From Dryococelus australis (Eukaryota > Arthropoda > Insecta > Phasmatodea > Phasmatidae): DNA of 64,000 nt. The stretch lies in contig CM057009.1 of the NCBI GenBank assembly GCA_029891345.1, positions 307,994,666-308,058,665 on the forward strand. Reading direction: 5' to 3'. Below the pieces are notes generated by a model, which worked only from the letters and a program-made list of their open reading frames with translations, did not search any database and was not told the origin of the DNA. This document shows, piece by piece, positions 1 through 9,872 of the stretch. Position numbers and translations under genes: made by a program. How positions within the stretch are numbered: position 1 is the first letter of the stretch; the number at the start of each line of letters is the position of its first letter.

Positions 1-727
1 TGTGCTGGAGTTAGTGGTAGATCTTCAGTGAAGTCTCGTAGATCTTCACTTTCTCGCCGATCTCAACAGTTTTCTCAATAAAAATCTTTGGCACATACCT
101 GTGTAGAGGATAGGTTTTTGTGGTAGTTCCGACACCAGTGTTGCAAGAATGATGCTATTGTCTACATGTACGAAAATAAAGAATCTGTAAGCTTCGTGCT
201 TCTGGTATGCCATAGTGAAAGCCTTCTCAGGATCAGGTTGACAGGTCTGAATCGGTACCCTAATTGCTTCGAAATCTGAGTAAATAACAATCGGTAGTTT
301 GTACTGGTGCTGAATATTTCTGAAGCATATTACTGGAGACCTCTCATCCTTTTCAGGCTGTGGCATTTCAGCTCGAAGTGGTGCATTTCCAGAGCAAAAT
401 TTTTTTGTTCAGCCAGAACTGTTTACCGTTGAGACCAGACACTCGTGGCAAATCTATCCATGACGATGGTCTTAGAGGATCTAGTTTGTTGATCCGGAGA
501 TGGATCCGGTTGACAGAGATGAGTGTCCATCCAGATCCTTTCTCAGCATACACTGTTTCTTTAGTACAAGGCTTCTCAATACTTGTTGACATGGCATGTC
601 CTGTATCATCAGTGTTAGAGACTGTGCACATTTTTCGTTTGAAAAGCTCTTGCATCTGTCTAGTATTCATGTAGCTCAGGCCTCCCGTTAGTACACTCAA
701 GCAAGATGTTAAACTTAACTGCCTCAC
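1..727 (-). pseudogene. Polinton DNA polymerase B, N-terminal part, broken and cut by the window edge
   Basis: Two out-of-frame open segments make up this piece. The first (368-727) holds GSGWTLISVNRIHLRINKLD, a segment typical of the region before the polymerase in arthropod Polinton-like PolB genes. The second (46-366) holds LPIVIYSDFEAI, the Exo I motif (DxE) of the 3'-5' exonuclease domain of family B polymerases. The zinc-ribbon-like stretch expected between them is missing, so a deletion as well as frameshifts has occurred. The remaining exonuclease motifs and the polymerase domain would lie left of base 1. In the family this enzyme performs protein-primed replication of the linear element. 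This copy cannot encode an active enzyme. Confidence 0.75.
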
Positions 728-740
728 GGTTTCCTACATC

Positions 741-1373
741 TTATGTTAACTGACCAACACTGTTCTCGTGAATGCCTACCAAGTAGTCACATACATCTCT
801 GGTATCACCATCATTCTCTTCTACATATGTTTTTAAATTTCCATGGAATAAAGTCTCTGATTCGATGAAACCATGGCTACTTACTGTGCCAGCTCCAGTG
901 ACGATTTTTGGTCGGGCTGATGTTCTCGAGCAGGATGGTAAAGCACTATATATTGGATGCACACATCTCTTCTTCCGGGCTGGCTGTGCTGATTTCCCCT
1001 TGCAGACCTTCAGATGCATTGCAATGCTGTCACGGTGGGCAAACTGGGTATGGCAATTGTTGCACTTCAATAGGCCGCATTCAGTATTGAACTCACATCC
1101 TGCTTCATAACGCCTCGCATTGCACTGTTTAGAAAATTGCCTGTTGCAAAACTTGCAGCTGGTGGTCGCCGCTTTCCTGATGGCACCATTGCAGTTATGA
1201 AGATGCCTTTGCAGTTCATCTCTACAAGCAATCGTTTTGCTGCACTGTTCACACATTAGCTGCACTACCTGATGTGGATTTACGCTGTAGCTCCTCTCAT
1301 GCCATAGCAAGCTATTTTGAAATGCAAAAGCCTTACTGTAAAACTTGCACTGGCATTCTTCCATAGCTAACAA
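741..1373 (-). pseudogene. C2HC zinc-finger N-terminal module of a Polinton PolB gene
   Basis: An open frame of 210 codons starts at 1,373. It holds at least three fingers of the form C-x2-C ... H-x3-5-C: CEQCSKTIACRDELQRHLHNC-like at about residues 41-61, then CKFCNRQFSKQC with a decayed His (RRYEAGC), then CNNCHTQFAHRDSIAMHLKV with its final Cys. A basic tail follows (ARKKRC). Its position directly upstream of the PolB N-terminal region on the same strand, in a different frame, suggests it was the amino-terminal part of the polymerase protein, or a separate small DNA- or RNA-binding gene. The same finger type recurs in every other element of this window. The finger assignment is seen directly; the fusion to PolB is inferred. 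Confidence 0.65.
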
Positions 1374-1439
1374 AAATCCTAACTAACATTTGATGTACTA
1401 AAAACCTAAAATCTAGATGTACAAACTAGCCTAGAATTC

Positions 1440-1735
1440 TTGATGCACTAAATGAAAACCTAAAACTCTTGAAGTAATAACTAGCATATAAATATTGATG
1501 TGCTAACCAAAAAAACCTAATACTCTTGATGTACTGACGGAAAGCCTAAAAATCTTGATGTACTAAAAACCTCATCTAAAACTTTTGAAGTACTAACAAA
1601 AAACCTAAAACTATTGAAATACTAACTAAAAACCTAAAACTCTTGAAGTACTAACTAAATAACCTAAAAAAAACTCTTGAAGTACAAACTAAAACATAAA
1701 ACTCTTAAAGTACTAAAAAAAATTCGTCACTCCAA
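1440..1735. repeat. Degenerate tandem repeat, about 28-38 bp unit
   Basis: Eight to nine imperfect units share the cores AACCTAAAACTCTTGAAGTA and TACTAACTAAA. Unit length drifts because of A-run slippage. The array lies just upstream of the PolB zinc-finger module and has no coding content. Confidence 0.7.
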
Positions 1736-2330
1736 CTATAACTCACTAGATGCAAAATGGTGCCTAACCAGATGGTTACTTGGATATGTAGATGGGAAGC
1801 ACAGATATCATAGTGAGAGATTTGACGATGTATCTGCCTTTATATATCCTAGCCGAGTGGTGGGGAAGTGACGAAATATACAAGGGGAATGATACCTGAG
1901 GAGTAGGGCCACCATGGGGGACTTTCCCATATTCCTGCATGGGCAGTGTGAAATTTCGTGCATTGTCGGCTGTCGCCAAGACTTAGCATCGCTGTGAGAA
2001 CCCAGGCATGCTTCAGCAGTTAAGTCACTGCCGAGGAAAGGCTATGTGCTTATCGTGTGTGGAGCCCGATGTGAAGGCAGGTGCTGTGGCATGCTTCAGC
2101 AGTTATAGCACTGTGGAGGAAAGGTGATGTGCTGAATGTGCGTGGCATAGAGGCATAGCATACGTGCTTAGATAACGTCAAGGCGACATACCATCGCACT
2201 GATGCAACACGAGCATTACAGCAGGGAGGTGACATCATTTCTATATCTAGCAATTAAGTCTGGAGCTGTTCTGAGCTAGCATGAAATACATTCTTCATGT
2301 AATTTTCCTAATCTTTGTTTTTACTAGGCA
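1736..2330. other. Non-coding stretch with a 47-bp direct duplication
   Basis: No gene is recognised. A segment beginning GGCATGCTTCAGCAGTTA occurs at 2,003-2,050 and again, diverged, at 2,088-2,133, both ending in ATGTGCT. This is probably part of an unrecognised insertion between the PolB and capsid genes. Confidence 0.5.
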
Positions 2331-2406
2331 GTGATCCTACCGGGAATCGAAACTGGTTTGCCTAGATGGAAGGCAAGTAGTTTGACCACTGTATTACCAT
2401 GGCTCC
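2331..2406 (-). repeat. tRNA-like sequence (SINE head or tRNA pseudogene)
   Basis: Reading the minus strand, an A-box-like TGGTAATACAGTGGTC is followed by TTGCC/GGCAA, which could pair as an anticodon stem, and by TTTCGATTCCCGG, close to the B-box consensus GTTCRANNC. The acceptor ends do not pair, so this is not a working tRNA gene. It looks like a tRNA-derived repeat. Confidence 0.4.
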
Positions 2407-4938
2407 ATTTTATGCAGACAGGCTGATCGAGATACCATCAAGGTACGTATCGGTACATTGCTATATGTATATTTACAAACATTCATGAAAATCTATAACA
2501 TGACCTTTTGCAGTGATTACTACTGAACCTCCAATGCTGTTCGTCCACACCAAACATTACACAAACTGTTCTATTTGACGTTTGTTATTAGTTGGATGTA
2601 AATAGCGGAATAATGAATAAAAAATTAAGTATCCTTTTATGCGAAACGTGATATACAGTATGCTGTGGTGTTCGATTAATTAATTTTACAATGGTATTGG
2701 TAATGATGGAAATCAATCTTGTTATAAGTATCCTATTAACATGGGAATAAGCCTAGCGAAAAAAGTGTGTCATTATTTCGAGAAAAATAATTGTTCATGT
2801 CAGCTTTGTTCAAGCCACATTCGAGCAGAGATCTGCTGAGCATGCAGAAGTGGAATTACATGATGTGAATTGGCATCGACAGGATGGAGACCAAGCTCAT
2901 TTTTTGCAGAAGGTACAAAGAATAACTAACACATTCTTGTATTGGTAGATATTCGTTGAATTTATTATTCTCGGAGTAGTAATGGAAGATAACTGTAAGT
3001 GGAAATATAAGAATGCCAGAAAAATATTGGTTTGTGGTCGTCATATTATCTTGCGTAAAAATCAAAGCTGATCATATTAATTCTGAAAGAAAGTCCTCAC
3101 ATCAATATGAAGCTAGGTCCTTGTACAACGCACTTTACTTCTAAATTTTTATTTCGACAGAAATGTGCGGGACACCTGGACATCACACGTCCACATCCAT
3201 GGACTGGCAGATGTGAGCATGTTCCGTGGCGGCCACCCTCACTAGATCTTATGCTCCTCAACTATTTTATTTGTATTGCTAGAAAGAAAAACGTTGTGAG
3301 GGACTTTAGTAAAATCACAGAGATATCTTACTGCACAAGTAAATGCTGCGACTGAAATATACAGCTGTGCTGAGCATACAACTGTAACCTGTTCATGGTA
3401 AAATGAGCACTTTATAAATCTGTCTGATTTAGAATAATAACTTTACAATAATGGAAAAAAACTGGACAAGTGTAAGGTAATATTCGAAAACTTGTGAGTG
3501 GGGCTATTGTTTTCCTTGCAGGTAAGGTAAAATTACCGCACACCAGAACAAAATTCATATACATGTTAGTGGAAAATCCCACATATGGATGCAAAAATTA
3601 CCCTATGGCATATGCATCTCTTCAGCATTCTGAAAAGCTAAGTGGGGTGACGCCCCTCAAATAATTGGCATGTACTCCACCCCTGTGCTGTTCTCTTGGA
3701 ATAAGATCATGTTGGAGATTGGGGATCAAATATTGTTATATCGGAAGTTGGTCGGTACTACTGGAAATAATATGCATGTATTGGCCCATACCAAAATAAT
3801 GTTTTAATTCATAAGTAATAACTCTATAGTGATCGAAATATTTAAATATATATATAATATTAAAATTTAAAATAATTATATAGAAATGATGATTATTAGA
3901 TTATTAACATTATATATTATTCCACATATAGACAAACATACATCCCCCACTGATAAACCCACACTGCTGTGACAATCGACATTGATACAAGTTCCCGCAG
4001 GGGACTCCCTAATAGCATGTCACCCTTGTGGTGATATGCAGGTGTGATTGAAAAATTTATTTTAGATCCAACATGCATGCAAAATGCCTGTATTTGGCCG
4101 TAAATACTTCAACAAGACAGATGAAATTATTTCAAATTGAGTAATATTTTCTTCTACACCAACCATCATCAGCTGACACAGTACTTTGCAAATCATGGTG
4201 GAGGTGTTAGTTCACAAGTTCTCCTTGAGTCATTGAGTAATAAGTGCCTTTTCTGAAAACAAATAATTAAATTACAACTACAACACACATGTTGTGTCCC
4301 TGCGATTTGCCTTACAGGCAAATAAATTCTGCTGTCAGTGGTCACAGTGTGTAAGTGAATAAGTATTTTTACATGTGTATAACTATATCTTGATAGGGTA
4401 ATGTGTGTGTAGTAGTAATCCTCAGAACGTAAATAATTAATTCCAGAAAAAGATCATACTTGGATAATAATTGTAAAATAAACATTTTTCAAAAGCTAGG
4501 ACATCACCAAGAAAACCTGCTGCTTCTTCCTGCTCGAAAAACATGGGGAAGTAATCCTATAACACATGATTGATTAATTATTCACTTAGATAAAAAATTT
4601 AAGTTATTAAAATAAAAGTATTAAAATTACCTATTTTTTATCATAATGAAATCATGTACAAGAAAATAAAATTAATTACATTGCAAGGAAATTATACATG
4701 GAAGAAATATATAAAACACTCAAATGTAGTTTTCACACACTATTTATTTAGTACACAGTCAATACAAAGCACATCTATATTTTTAAAAAGATGTATATTT
4801 CTTGTAGTTTTATAGTCAGGCTTGGCATTTGTATAACTGTTCGTAGTACAGAATGGAGTAGATGATACATGGAAGAAATAAATAAAACACCCAAATACAT
4901 TTACATACACTATTATATATACTAATGGCTATGAGCAG
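2407..4938. other. AT-rich non-coding DNA with one diverged direct repeat
   Basis: No reading frame here resembles a protein family. AT runs dominate around 3,840-3,900 and 4,560-4,700. A segment of about 60 bp around TACATGGAAGAAATA with AAAACAC occurs near 4,695 and again near 4,867. I see nothing else to annotate. Confidence 0.5.
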
Positions 4939-5011
4939 GTGTGCCACCACACCAAAAACTATAATTCTAGTACATTTAGGGTGACATCGTGTCTAGTTGT
5001 AACTTGTCGAT

Positions 5012-5480
5012 TCACGGTCCAAGGACAAAGCACACCATTTGTGCAGGAGCTGTTAGTTTCTCCATGCCGTAGACATGTCGTTGCTGGTCGTCGTAAAGTT
5101 TTGCCAACTTGTGCAGGGAAGGACAGCCATACTCGAACTGTACATAGATGTTTTCAACTTTGTTTTTGCACAAGTCACTCAGCCATTTCTTCTGGTCGGG
5201 CCCTGCCACGTAAACCATGTCCTTGTGGATACTGCATCATCAAGTCATGCAGCACATTTCCCACCTGATGTAAAGGAATCTTGCCTTTGTCCCACTCCAG
5301 TCCATGTTGGTACTTGGTCAGCCAGTCGTTTGTCTTCTTGCTTTTCTCGTCCAAAGGTTTCCACAAATAAGGGGGGCCGAAGGAGCACGTGTATGTTTTG
5401 CATCGTCGTCGTAGTTCATTGCCATCTGCTTGAGCACATAGTCGCTCTGGCTCTAGAAGCCTTGAGGTTTACAGTACATC
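5012..5480 (-). pseudogene. Conserved Polinton-associated protein of unknown function, broken
   Basis: Pieces in three frames together resemble a widespread invertebrate protein family with no known function. Reading leftward, an acidic start region (near 5,400-5,450) is followed by WKPLDEKSKKTNDWLTKYQH and GLEWDKGKIP in the frame ending at 5,175. A second frame (5,012-5,218) gives VYVAGPDQKKWLSDLCKNKV and YGCPSLHKLAKL. The order 'pre-WLT..HGLxW, then an (A/K)GxxKxxWL motif, then GCPSLxKL' is the family signature as I know it. It sits just downstream of the capsid gene, with two frameshifts. No catalytic function should be assigned. Confidence 0.5.
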
Positions 5481-5528
5481 CTGATACACACTGAAGTGAG
5501 AAGCAGTGAACATCCTGTTTAAATGTGC

Positions 5529-6417
5529 TTAGCTTAACATGTTCACTAGTCCTGAAAAGCAGTCGTAGCTCACTATTCTGTGTGTAAAATCAATTAGTAG
5601 ACGACTGTGTTCGGAGGCACATATTCCTTGGAAATAATTTCAATACAACAATCCATCACACCGTTTTTAACTTGCTCGTTTAGTTTGGACGTGTCGAAGA
5701 CCATGGAATCTTTCTAGGCTCAGGACAGGGTAGGACTCGCATTCATAGTAACAGGCTTGAAATTGAGTATACAGATAATATGCCATTGTAAATTCTTCTT
5801 GATCGAAGGAGTTATTCAAATCCACATATGGATAGCTTCCACTATTCAAAAATATCATTACGTTCTGGACTTTACAGTGGTCGAAGGTCCATTTGTCTGC
5901 AGAGATGTATTGCTTGCTCATTTGAAATGGTAGTACAACATAACATGGTTTTGCCATGGTTGAAGAAGACTTCACAACTCAGTTGTACCTTGTGACAGAT
6001 GACAGGAATGGAAATGTAACCAAACTCCAAATCCTGAAGGTTATGTCGATACACCAGCCTGCCATTTTTATCATGTCGAGATAGGTAGGCATGAGTGAGA
6101 GGAAGTTTTTTATGGTGGTGATTATGCCCACATCATGAATTTCGTCAATATTAACACCTTTCATTTCATACATTACTCGCTCTACAAGGAGAAGTATACC
6201 GTTGCTAACATATCTGTCAAGGTGGGTTGGGCCCCATCCTCTTTTGTGAGTGTACCTCGGATGTGCAAGAATGTCTGTGAAGGCAGGGTGTAAATATCTT
6301 GATGCTGTATCGGGATTCGGACCTCCACCCAGGTGCACAGGGACCAGTTAGATATGGCTGGTAGCAATGCAGCTCATACTTGTCGATACTGCTGTCGAAT
6401 TCTGCCCGCTGGGTCAC
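5529..6417 (-). pseudogene. Polinton major capsid protein (double jelly-roll, hexon-like), broken
   Basis: The gene reads leftward through at least four frame changes. The first segment starts at a GTG near 6,417. The next (6,182-6,367) holds VRIPIQHQDIYTLPSQTFLH; then 5,979-6,338 holds VMYEMKGVNIDEIHDVGIIT with TTIKNFLSLMP; then 5,667-5,975 holds FDHCKVQNVMIFLNSGSYPY followed by an LYTQFQACYY block. The last recognisable part reads RIVSYDCFSGLVNML just before a TAA at 5,529-5,531. These blocks, in this order, are those of the Polinton capsid protein that forms the pseudo-hexameric shell. Its neighbours are the penton-like protein upstream and the unknown gene downstream. It is non-functional. 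Confidence 0.8.
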
Positions 6418-6582
6418 GTTCAGTACATTGTCGTCTTCCTTGTTTGTTCACTTTCAACCCTAGGCTTCATAGAAACTGTTCGTTGACATGTGTTAGCACG
6501 CCGGTGTCTCGAGCGCTACTGGCATCTGGTTTGGCGCTGTGCTCGACTTTATGCACGGTACACCTAGCAAAACTCAATCACA

Positions 6583-7250
6583 TCATTTCAGGTGCAAACA
6601 TAAAGTGATTTCTTCTTCCTGATTGACGATTGATACTACTACTCCATGTGCGCTCTTCGCGATCACTGGAACATAAATTATTTTCGGAACTTCGACAAGT
6701 TCATAACCTGATGGGGCCATCGGCACTAGTGTATTTCTGGTTTTAGAATTGATGTAGCAGCCACTCGCCAAATTACAGTTTATGCATACCATGTTCATTG
6801 TAAACATGTTCACCGGCTGCGATGATTCATGCATTTTACCAGCTTTGTAGATTCGCAACTCAACCCCAGCATTGGTCCATTGGTATCTGGTTTGCTGAAA
6901 TCGATATATGCATTGCAGAATATTTCTGCCTTCAGTGTATTTGGGTTACCGCGTAGTTCGAAAGTCACAATCGATAGCATGGATTTCATGATCGAATTGG
7001 CGATGTCCTTCAGTTTGTATGCACAGGTGGGAATGCTTATTTCCTTCACATCAGCTGCCGCTACATACTGGAATGCAGAATTGACATTTACTTCTATGTT
7101 GGATATGGAGTTGTAAGTCTGAAAATCCAGAAGTCCGACGACCCACTCACTTTCGAACTCCAAGGGCGGATAAAATGTCGCCCTCAGCTCGGATGTCTTG
7201 CCACTTAGATTCATGGACACCGAAATACTGACTGGTGAATAAAGGTGCAA
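6583..7250 (-). pseudogene. Polinton minor capsid (penton-like, single jelly-roll) protein, one frameshift
   Basis: The first segment starts at a TTG at 7,250, with the first ATG at 7,214 (MNLSGKTSE). It covers the N-terminal half: FYPPLEFESEWVVGLLDFQT, then a short motif ISIPTCAYKLKDI. A single frame change near 6,830 leads to the C-terminal half, with MNMVCINCNLASGCYINSK, APSGYELVEVPKIIYVPV and a terminal ITLCLHLK. Total length is about 220 residues, usual for the family. The protein forms capsid vertices in Polinton-type particles. It lies 72 bases downstream of the protease gene on the same strand, as expected for a late-gene block. Only one lesion is visible, so this is among the better preserved genes here. 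Confidence 0.78.
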
Positions 7251-7288
7251 ACACCTTTTATGTAAATGATTAACGAATAATTATTAGC

Positions 7289-7747
7289 CTACGGTTTCAT
7301 TTTATTCCACTGTGCTAGAAAGCGAAGACACAAATGTCCACAGTTCCATGTGTTAGGCAGCTCCTCCATTTCGTAATTGTATGTTAATTTGCAATTTTTC
7401 AGGTACAGTCGCAGTTCGGGTGGAGGATGAAAATTCCTGAAACTGTCATAATAGTTTGCATGTTTACCCTTTTTTACATATGCTACCCAGTGCATACCAG
7501 GCCCAGCTGCCATATTCAGATTAATTATGGCACACTCGTTACATTTTGGTTTAGCAGGCAAAGCATGTCGCGAGAACACTCCTCTAAAATTACTATCTTC
7601 ATTTTTCGTGCAAACAGTTCTAAATCCATGTTTGTGAGTGGCCGTTTCGGTAGAGATTTCATTAGCACCTATTCCTGCTGCGACCATTTTTCTTTCTCGC
7701 ACCTCCTCTTTCTCGGAAGGACCGTCGTATGTAATGTACTTGACCAT
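7289..7747 (-). CDS. Adenain-like cysteine protease of Polinton
   Basis: An uninterrupted frame of 152 codons starts with ATG at 7,747. The adenovirus-type (C5-like) protease core is clear: GPGMHWVAYVKK supplies the catalytic His, NYYDSFRNF the acidic residue, and TWNCGHLCLRFLAQW the nucleophilic Cys (first Cys of NCGHLC). The N-terminal 55 residues are charged and not conserved in my view. FRGVFSRHALP precedes the core, as in other members. In Polintons the enzyme cleaves capsid and pVI-like precursors during particle maturation. It overlaps the end of the upstream pVI-like frame and is followed after 38 bases by the penton gene. All three catalytic residues remain although neighbouring genes are broken. 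I cannot tell whether it is expressed. Confidence 0.85.
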   Translation of the reverse strand: MVKYITYDGPSEKEEVRERKMVAAGIGANEISTETATHKHGFRTVCTKNEDSNFRGVFSRHALPAKPKCNECAIINLNMAAGPGMHWVAYVKKGKHANYYDSFRNFHPPPELRLYLKNCKLTYNYEMEELPNTWNCGHLCLRFLAQWNKMKP

Positions 7748-8286
7748 TTTTTTTTACCTATGGAGATATATTCCAGTTTACAGTTGTGGCGGCAGTTTTC
7801 TTCCAATTGTTTACATTTGTTGGAGGCTTGTTTCACCACACTAACTTTATTCGTTACAGCCCCGACAATACCACCTAGAGTGCCGATTGCAGGTTTCAAG
7901 GCAGGAAGGAAACCTCCTTTCTTTTTCATCCCTCTCCTCTTGGAACTTCATCTTGCTTTCTTCGTTCCCATGCCCATCTTCACCTTGGCTTTCATCGAGT
8001 TAGAAACACCCCGCGCAGCTATTTTTCACTGAGTCCAGTATCTGGCGATTTATCTTATCTCGTCGACCTTCTGTGCAAGTATGTTGTCTGCCTGGTGCCT
8101 GAATTTGAGATCCTTGTGCTGGGAATAAGCGATATTGTGCCAATTGCATGCGTCGTCCAGTGCGTTGATGTCCACATTGCTGCATGCAAACCTTTGGCTA
8201 GCTTGGATCCTGGCACACATAACCTGTATCCAGGAATGTGTAGCTCGAACAGTAGACTGTTGATCAGTGTATCGATGATACAACAC
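7669..8286 (-). pseudogene. Phospholipase A2-like / pVI-like capsid-associated protein, broken
   Basis: Two modules are visible. The upstream one is a parvovirus-type PLA2 domain split by a frame change: one frame (near 8,245-8,180) gives LHIPGYRLCVPGSKLAKGL, matching the calcium-binding loop, and another gives NALDDACNWHNIAYSQHKDL, matching the active-site helix. In this family the active-site His is followed by Asp; here it is Asn. The downstream module (7,669-7,929) reads MKKKGGFLPALKPAIGTLGG followed by a hydrophobic Gly/Val stretch and a basic, helical KQLEENCRHN segment, as in adenovirus pVI/pX-like membrane-active peptides. Two stops and a frameshift separate the modules. Such proteins help particles cross membranes; this copy is inactive. 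The module end is uncertain because it overlaps the protease start. Confidence 0.65.
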
Positions 8287-8338
8287 CAGATTTCGACTTC
8301 TTTACCGTGCGACGCATTGAATAAGACTGACCTGAAAC

Positions 8339-8376
8339 TAATAAATATGAGCCTTTTATACTTTTTTTGTTTCAGT
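8339..8376 (+). promoter_or_regulatory. Core promoter of the rightward (ATPase) gene: TATA-like box plus TCAGT initiator
   Basis: TAATAAATA at 8,339-8,347 is followed about 31 bases later by TTTCAGTATCATT, with the initiator A at 8,374. The arrangement matches arthropod TATA plus Inr promoters and is conserved in the second ATPase copy (18,015-18,049), where the TATA box is perfect. It lies in the short gap between the divergent PLA2/pVI and ATPase genes. TTTCAG could also be read as a splice acceptor. Confidence 0.5.
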
Positions 8377-8418
8377 ATCATTCTAGACTTGTAACAGTAC
8401 GGACATAAATAGCTAATA

Positions 8419-9459
8419 ATGTATTTGCTTTGTGGCTTCTGTAGTAAAGCTTTCACAGCTCTGTGCAGTGTTCATCGACATGAAATAACGACCTGCAGAA
8501 TGAATGGGCCAAGAATGCCATTTAGGTGTGGTTTCTGAAAGAGACAATTTTCTCGGAGTGATATTTTGAAGAGACATTCCTAAACTTGTAGCACTGGTTC
8601 TTTGCAAACTGCAATCATCACCAAATGCACAGCATTTTGTACTGAAGGCACTGTAATTAGTAACGAAAGACTGCAATTAGCACCAAAAACACCACAGTCA
8701 TCACCAAAGGCACCACAGCCATCACCAAAGGCACTGCAGTCATCACCACCTATACACGATTGTAGTGGTAACATACAAATCGACAAGCAGGATGTTACTC
8801 TACCCATACGCATTCGTGCTTATGATGAAGCTAGCTCCCACGAATCACGACATGGAAGCCTATTTCCGAATACTGTGTGCTGCATCATCGCAGGACCATC
8901 GGGTTGCAGCAAGACATGTGTCCCACTGAACCTGCTAGAAGAACCGAATTGTCTCTGGTTTGAGAATGCGTACCTGTAATCCAAATCACTCCGGCAACCA
9001 AAATATCAATGATTGATACTAATACTGTAGGCCTTGAAAGGCTTAGGTTATTTCCCATACAACGATAACGAAGCCGTTGTGTTGCCGAGCGAAGCACTAA
9101 CAAACTCGATATTTGTCTTTGATAACATTGCCTGCAAGAAACAGACTTGTATTCAAGAGTACTTTAGCATAGGAAGACATGAATATGTTGACTGTGTGTA
9201 CCTCAGACAGACTTATTCGCGCATACCCAGACAACTGCTTCGTGATAATGCTAATATGTTGTTACTATTTCGCATGGATGATATGAACTTGTAGCATGCA
9301 TACGACGACCACGTATATACGAACACAACGTTTCAAGAGTTTATATATATGTGTGCCTTGTGCTAGAAAGAGAAATATGGACTTTTAGTGATCATAAAAG
9401 ACTGGCTTCTATATAATGGTAGGTGCAGGTGTGGCTTCGATCAGTTTATCAGACACTGA
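8419..9459 (+). pseudogene. C2HC zinc-finger / FtsK-HerA-type packaging ATPase fusion, seven stop codons
   Basis: One reading frame runs from ATG 8,419 to TGA 9,457 with no frameshift, but with stops at 8,536, 8,581, 8,977, 9,010, 9,028, 9,292 and 9,364. The N-terminus has a C2HC finger (CGFCSKAF ... HRHEITTC) and a second whose second Cys codon is now TGA. A Pro/Ser-rich linker of repeated SPKA(P/L)Q units follows. The ATPase domain shows Walker A GPSGCSKT near 8,900 and a Walker B-like IFVFDNIA near 9,115, then GRHEYVDCVYLRQTYSRIP and a LLLFRMDDMN block. In Polintons this ATPase pumps DNA into the capsid. An N-terminal zinc finger is not something I know for the family. The copy is dead. 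Confidence 0.75.
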
Positions 9460-9611
9460 CCATGAGTCACAATACAATATACAAGTTTGGACATTGTCTG
9501 ATCTCCGATGATGATGATGATGGAAATGTGCTACTGGAAGCTCACCTCACCGATGTTCATATGGGCCAGTCGCTTCGTAGACAAAAGATCGAGAGCTTGA
9601 AAAATTAAGTC

Positions 9612-9839
9612 GTGGAATATTTGGTGGCTATCGACCGTCACATAGGGTGTGCAGAAGCATGGATAATAGACCTGATCAATGTGTCGAATGCGCAGATACA
9701 GGAAGAATTGGAGACTCTTCAAAATATGTTAATGTCCAAACTGGCCGCCAAAACCAATGTTGCGGGGTATAGCAAGATAGTTCTGAATGCATGTATCGAC
9801 CTACTGGAAAGGATCAAGAATTTTCTTTCCTCAACTTGA
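9612..9839 (+). CDS. Small unknown Polinton ORF
   Basis: A short frame of about 75 codons lies between the ATPase and the next conserved gene. The protein is acidic and helical (NAQIQEELETLQNMLMSKLA) with a coiled-coil look and an N-terminal Cys/Ala stretch. I do not recognise it. Its first in-frame codon is not preceded by a clear start and the region upstream (9,460-9,610) is open in another frame, so it may be the tail of a frameshifted longer gene. The location suggests a structural or assembly protein, but this is only positional. Confidence 0.35.
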   Translation: MEYLVAIDRHIGCAEAWIIDLINVSNAQIQEELETLQNMLMSKLAAKTNVAGYSKIVLNACIDLLERIKNFLSST

Positions 9840-9872
9840 GAGTGATTATGTATATATAAACCGAACTGGCGA

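Noticed and set aside
7427-8032. 201-codon plus-strand frame
   Set aside because: It is antisense to the protease and pVI-like genes, whose conserved motifs fix the minus strand as coding.
8365-8376. TTTCAG read as a 3' splice site of the ATPase gene
   Set aside because: A TATA-like box about 31 bases upstream in both copies makes a transcription start the better explanation, though splicing is not excluded.
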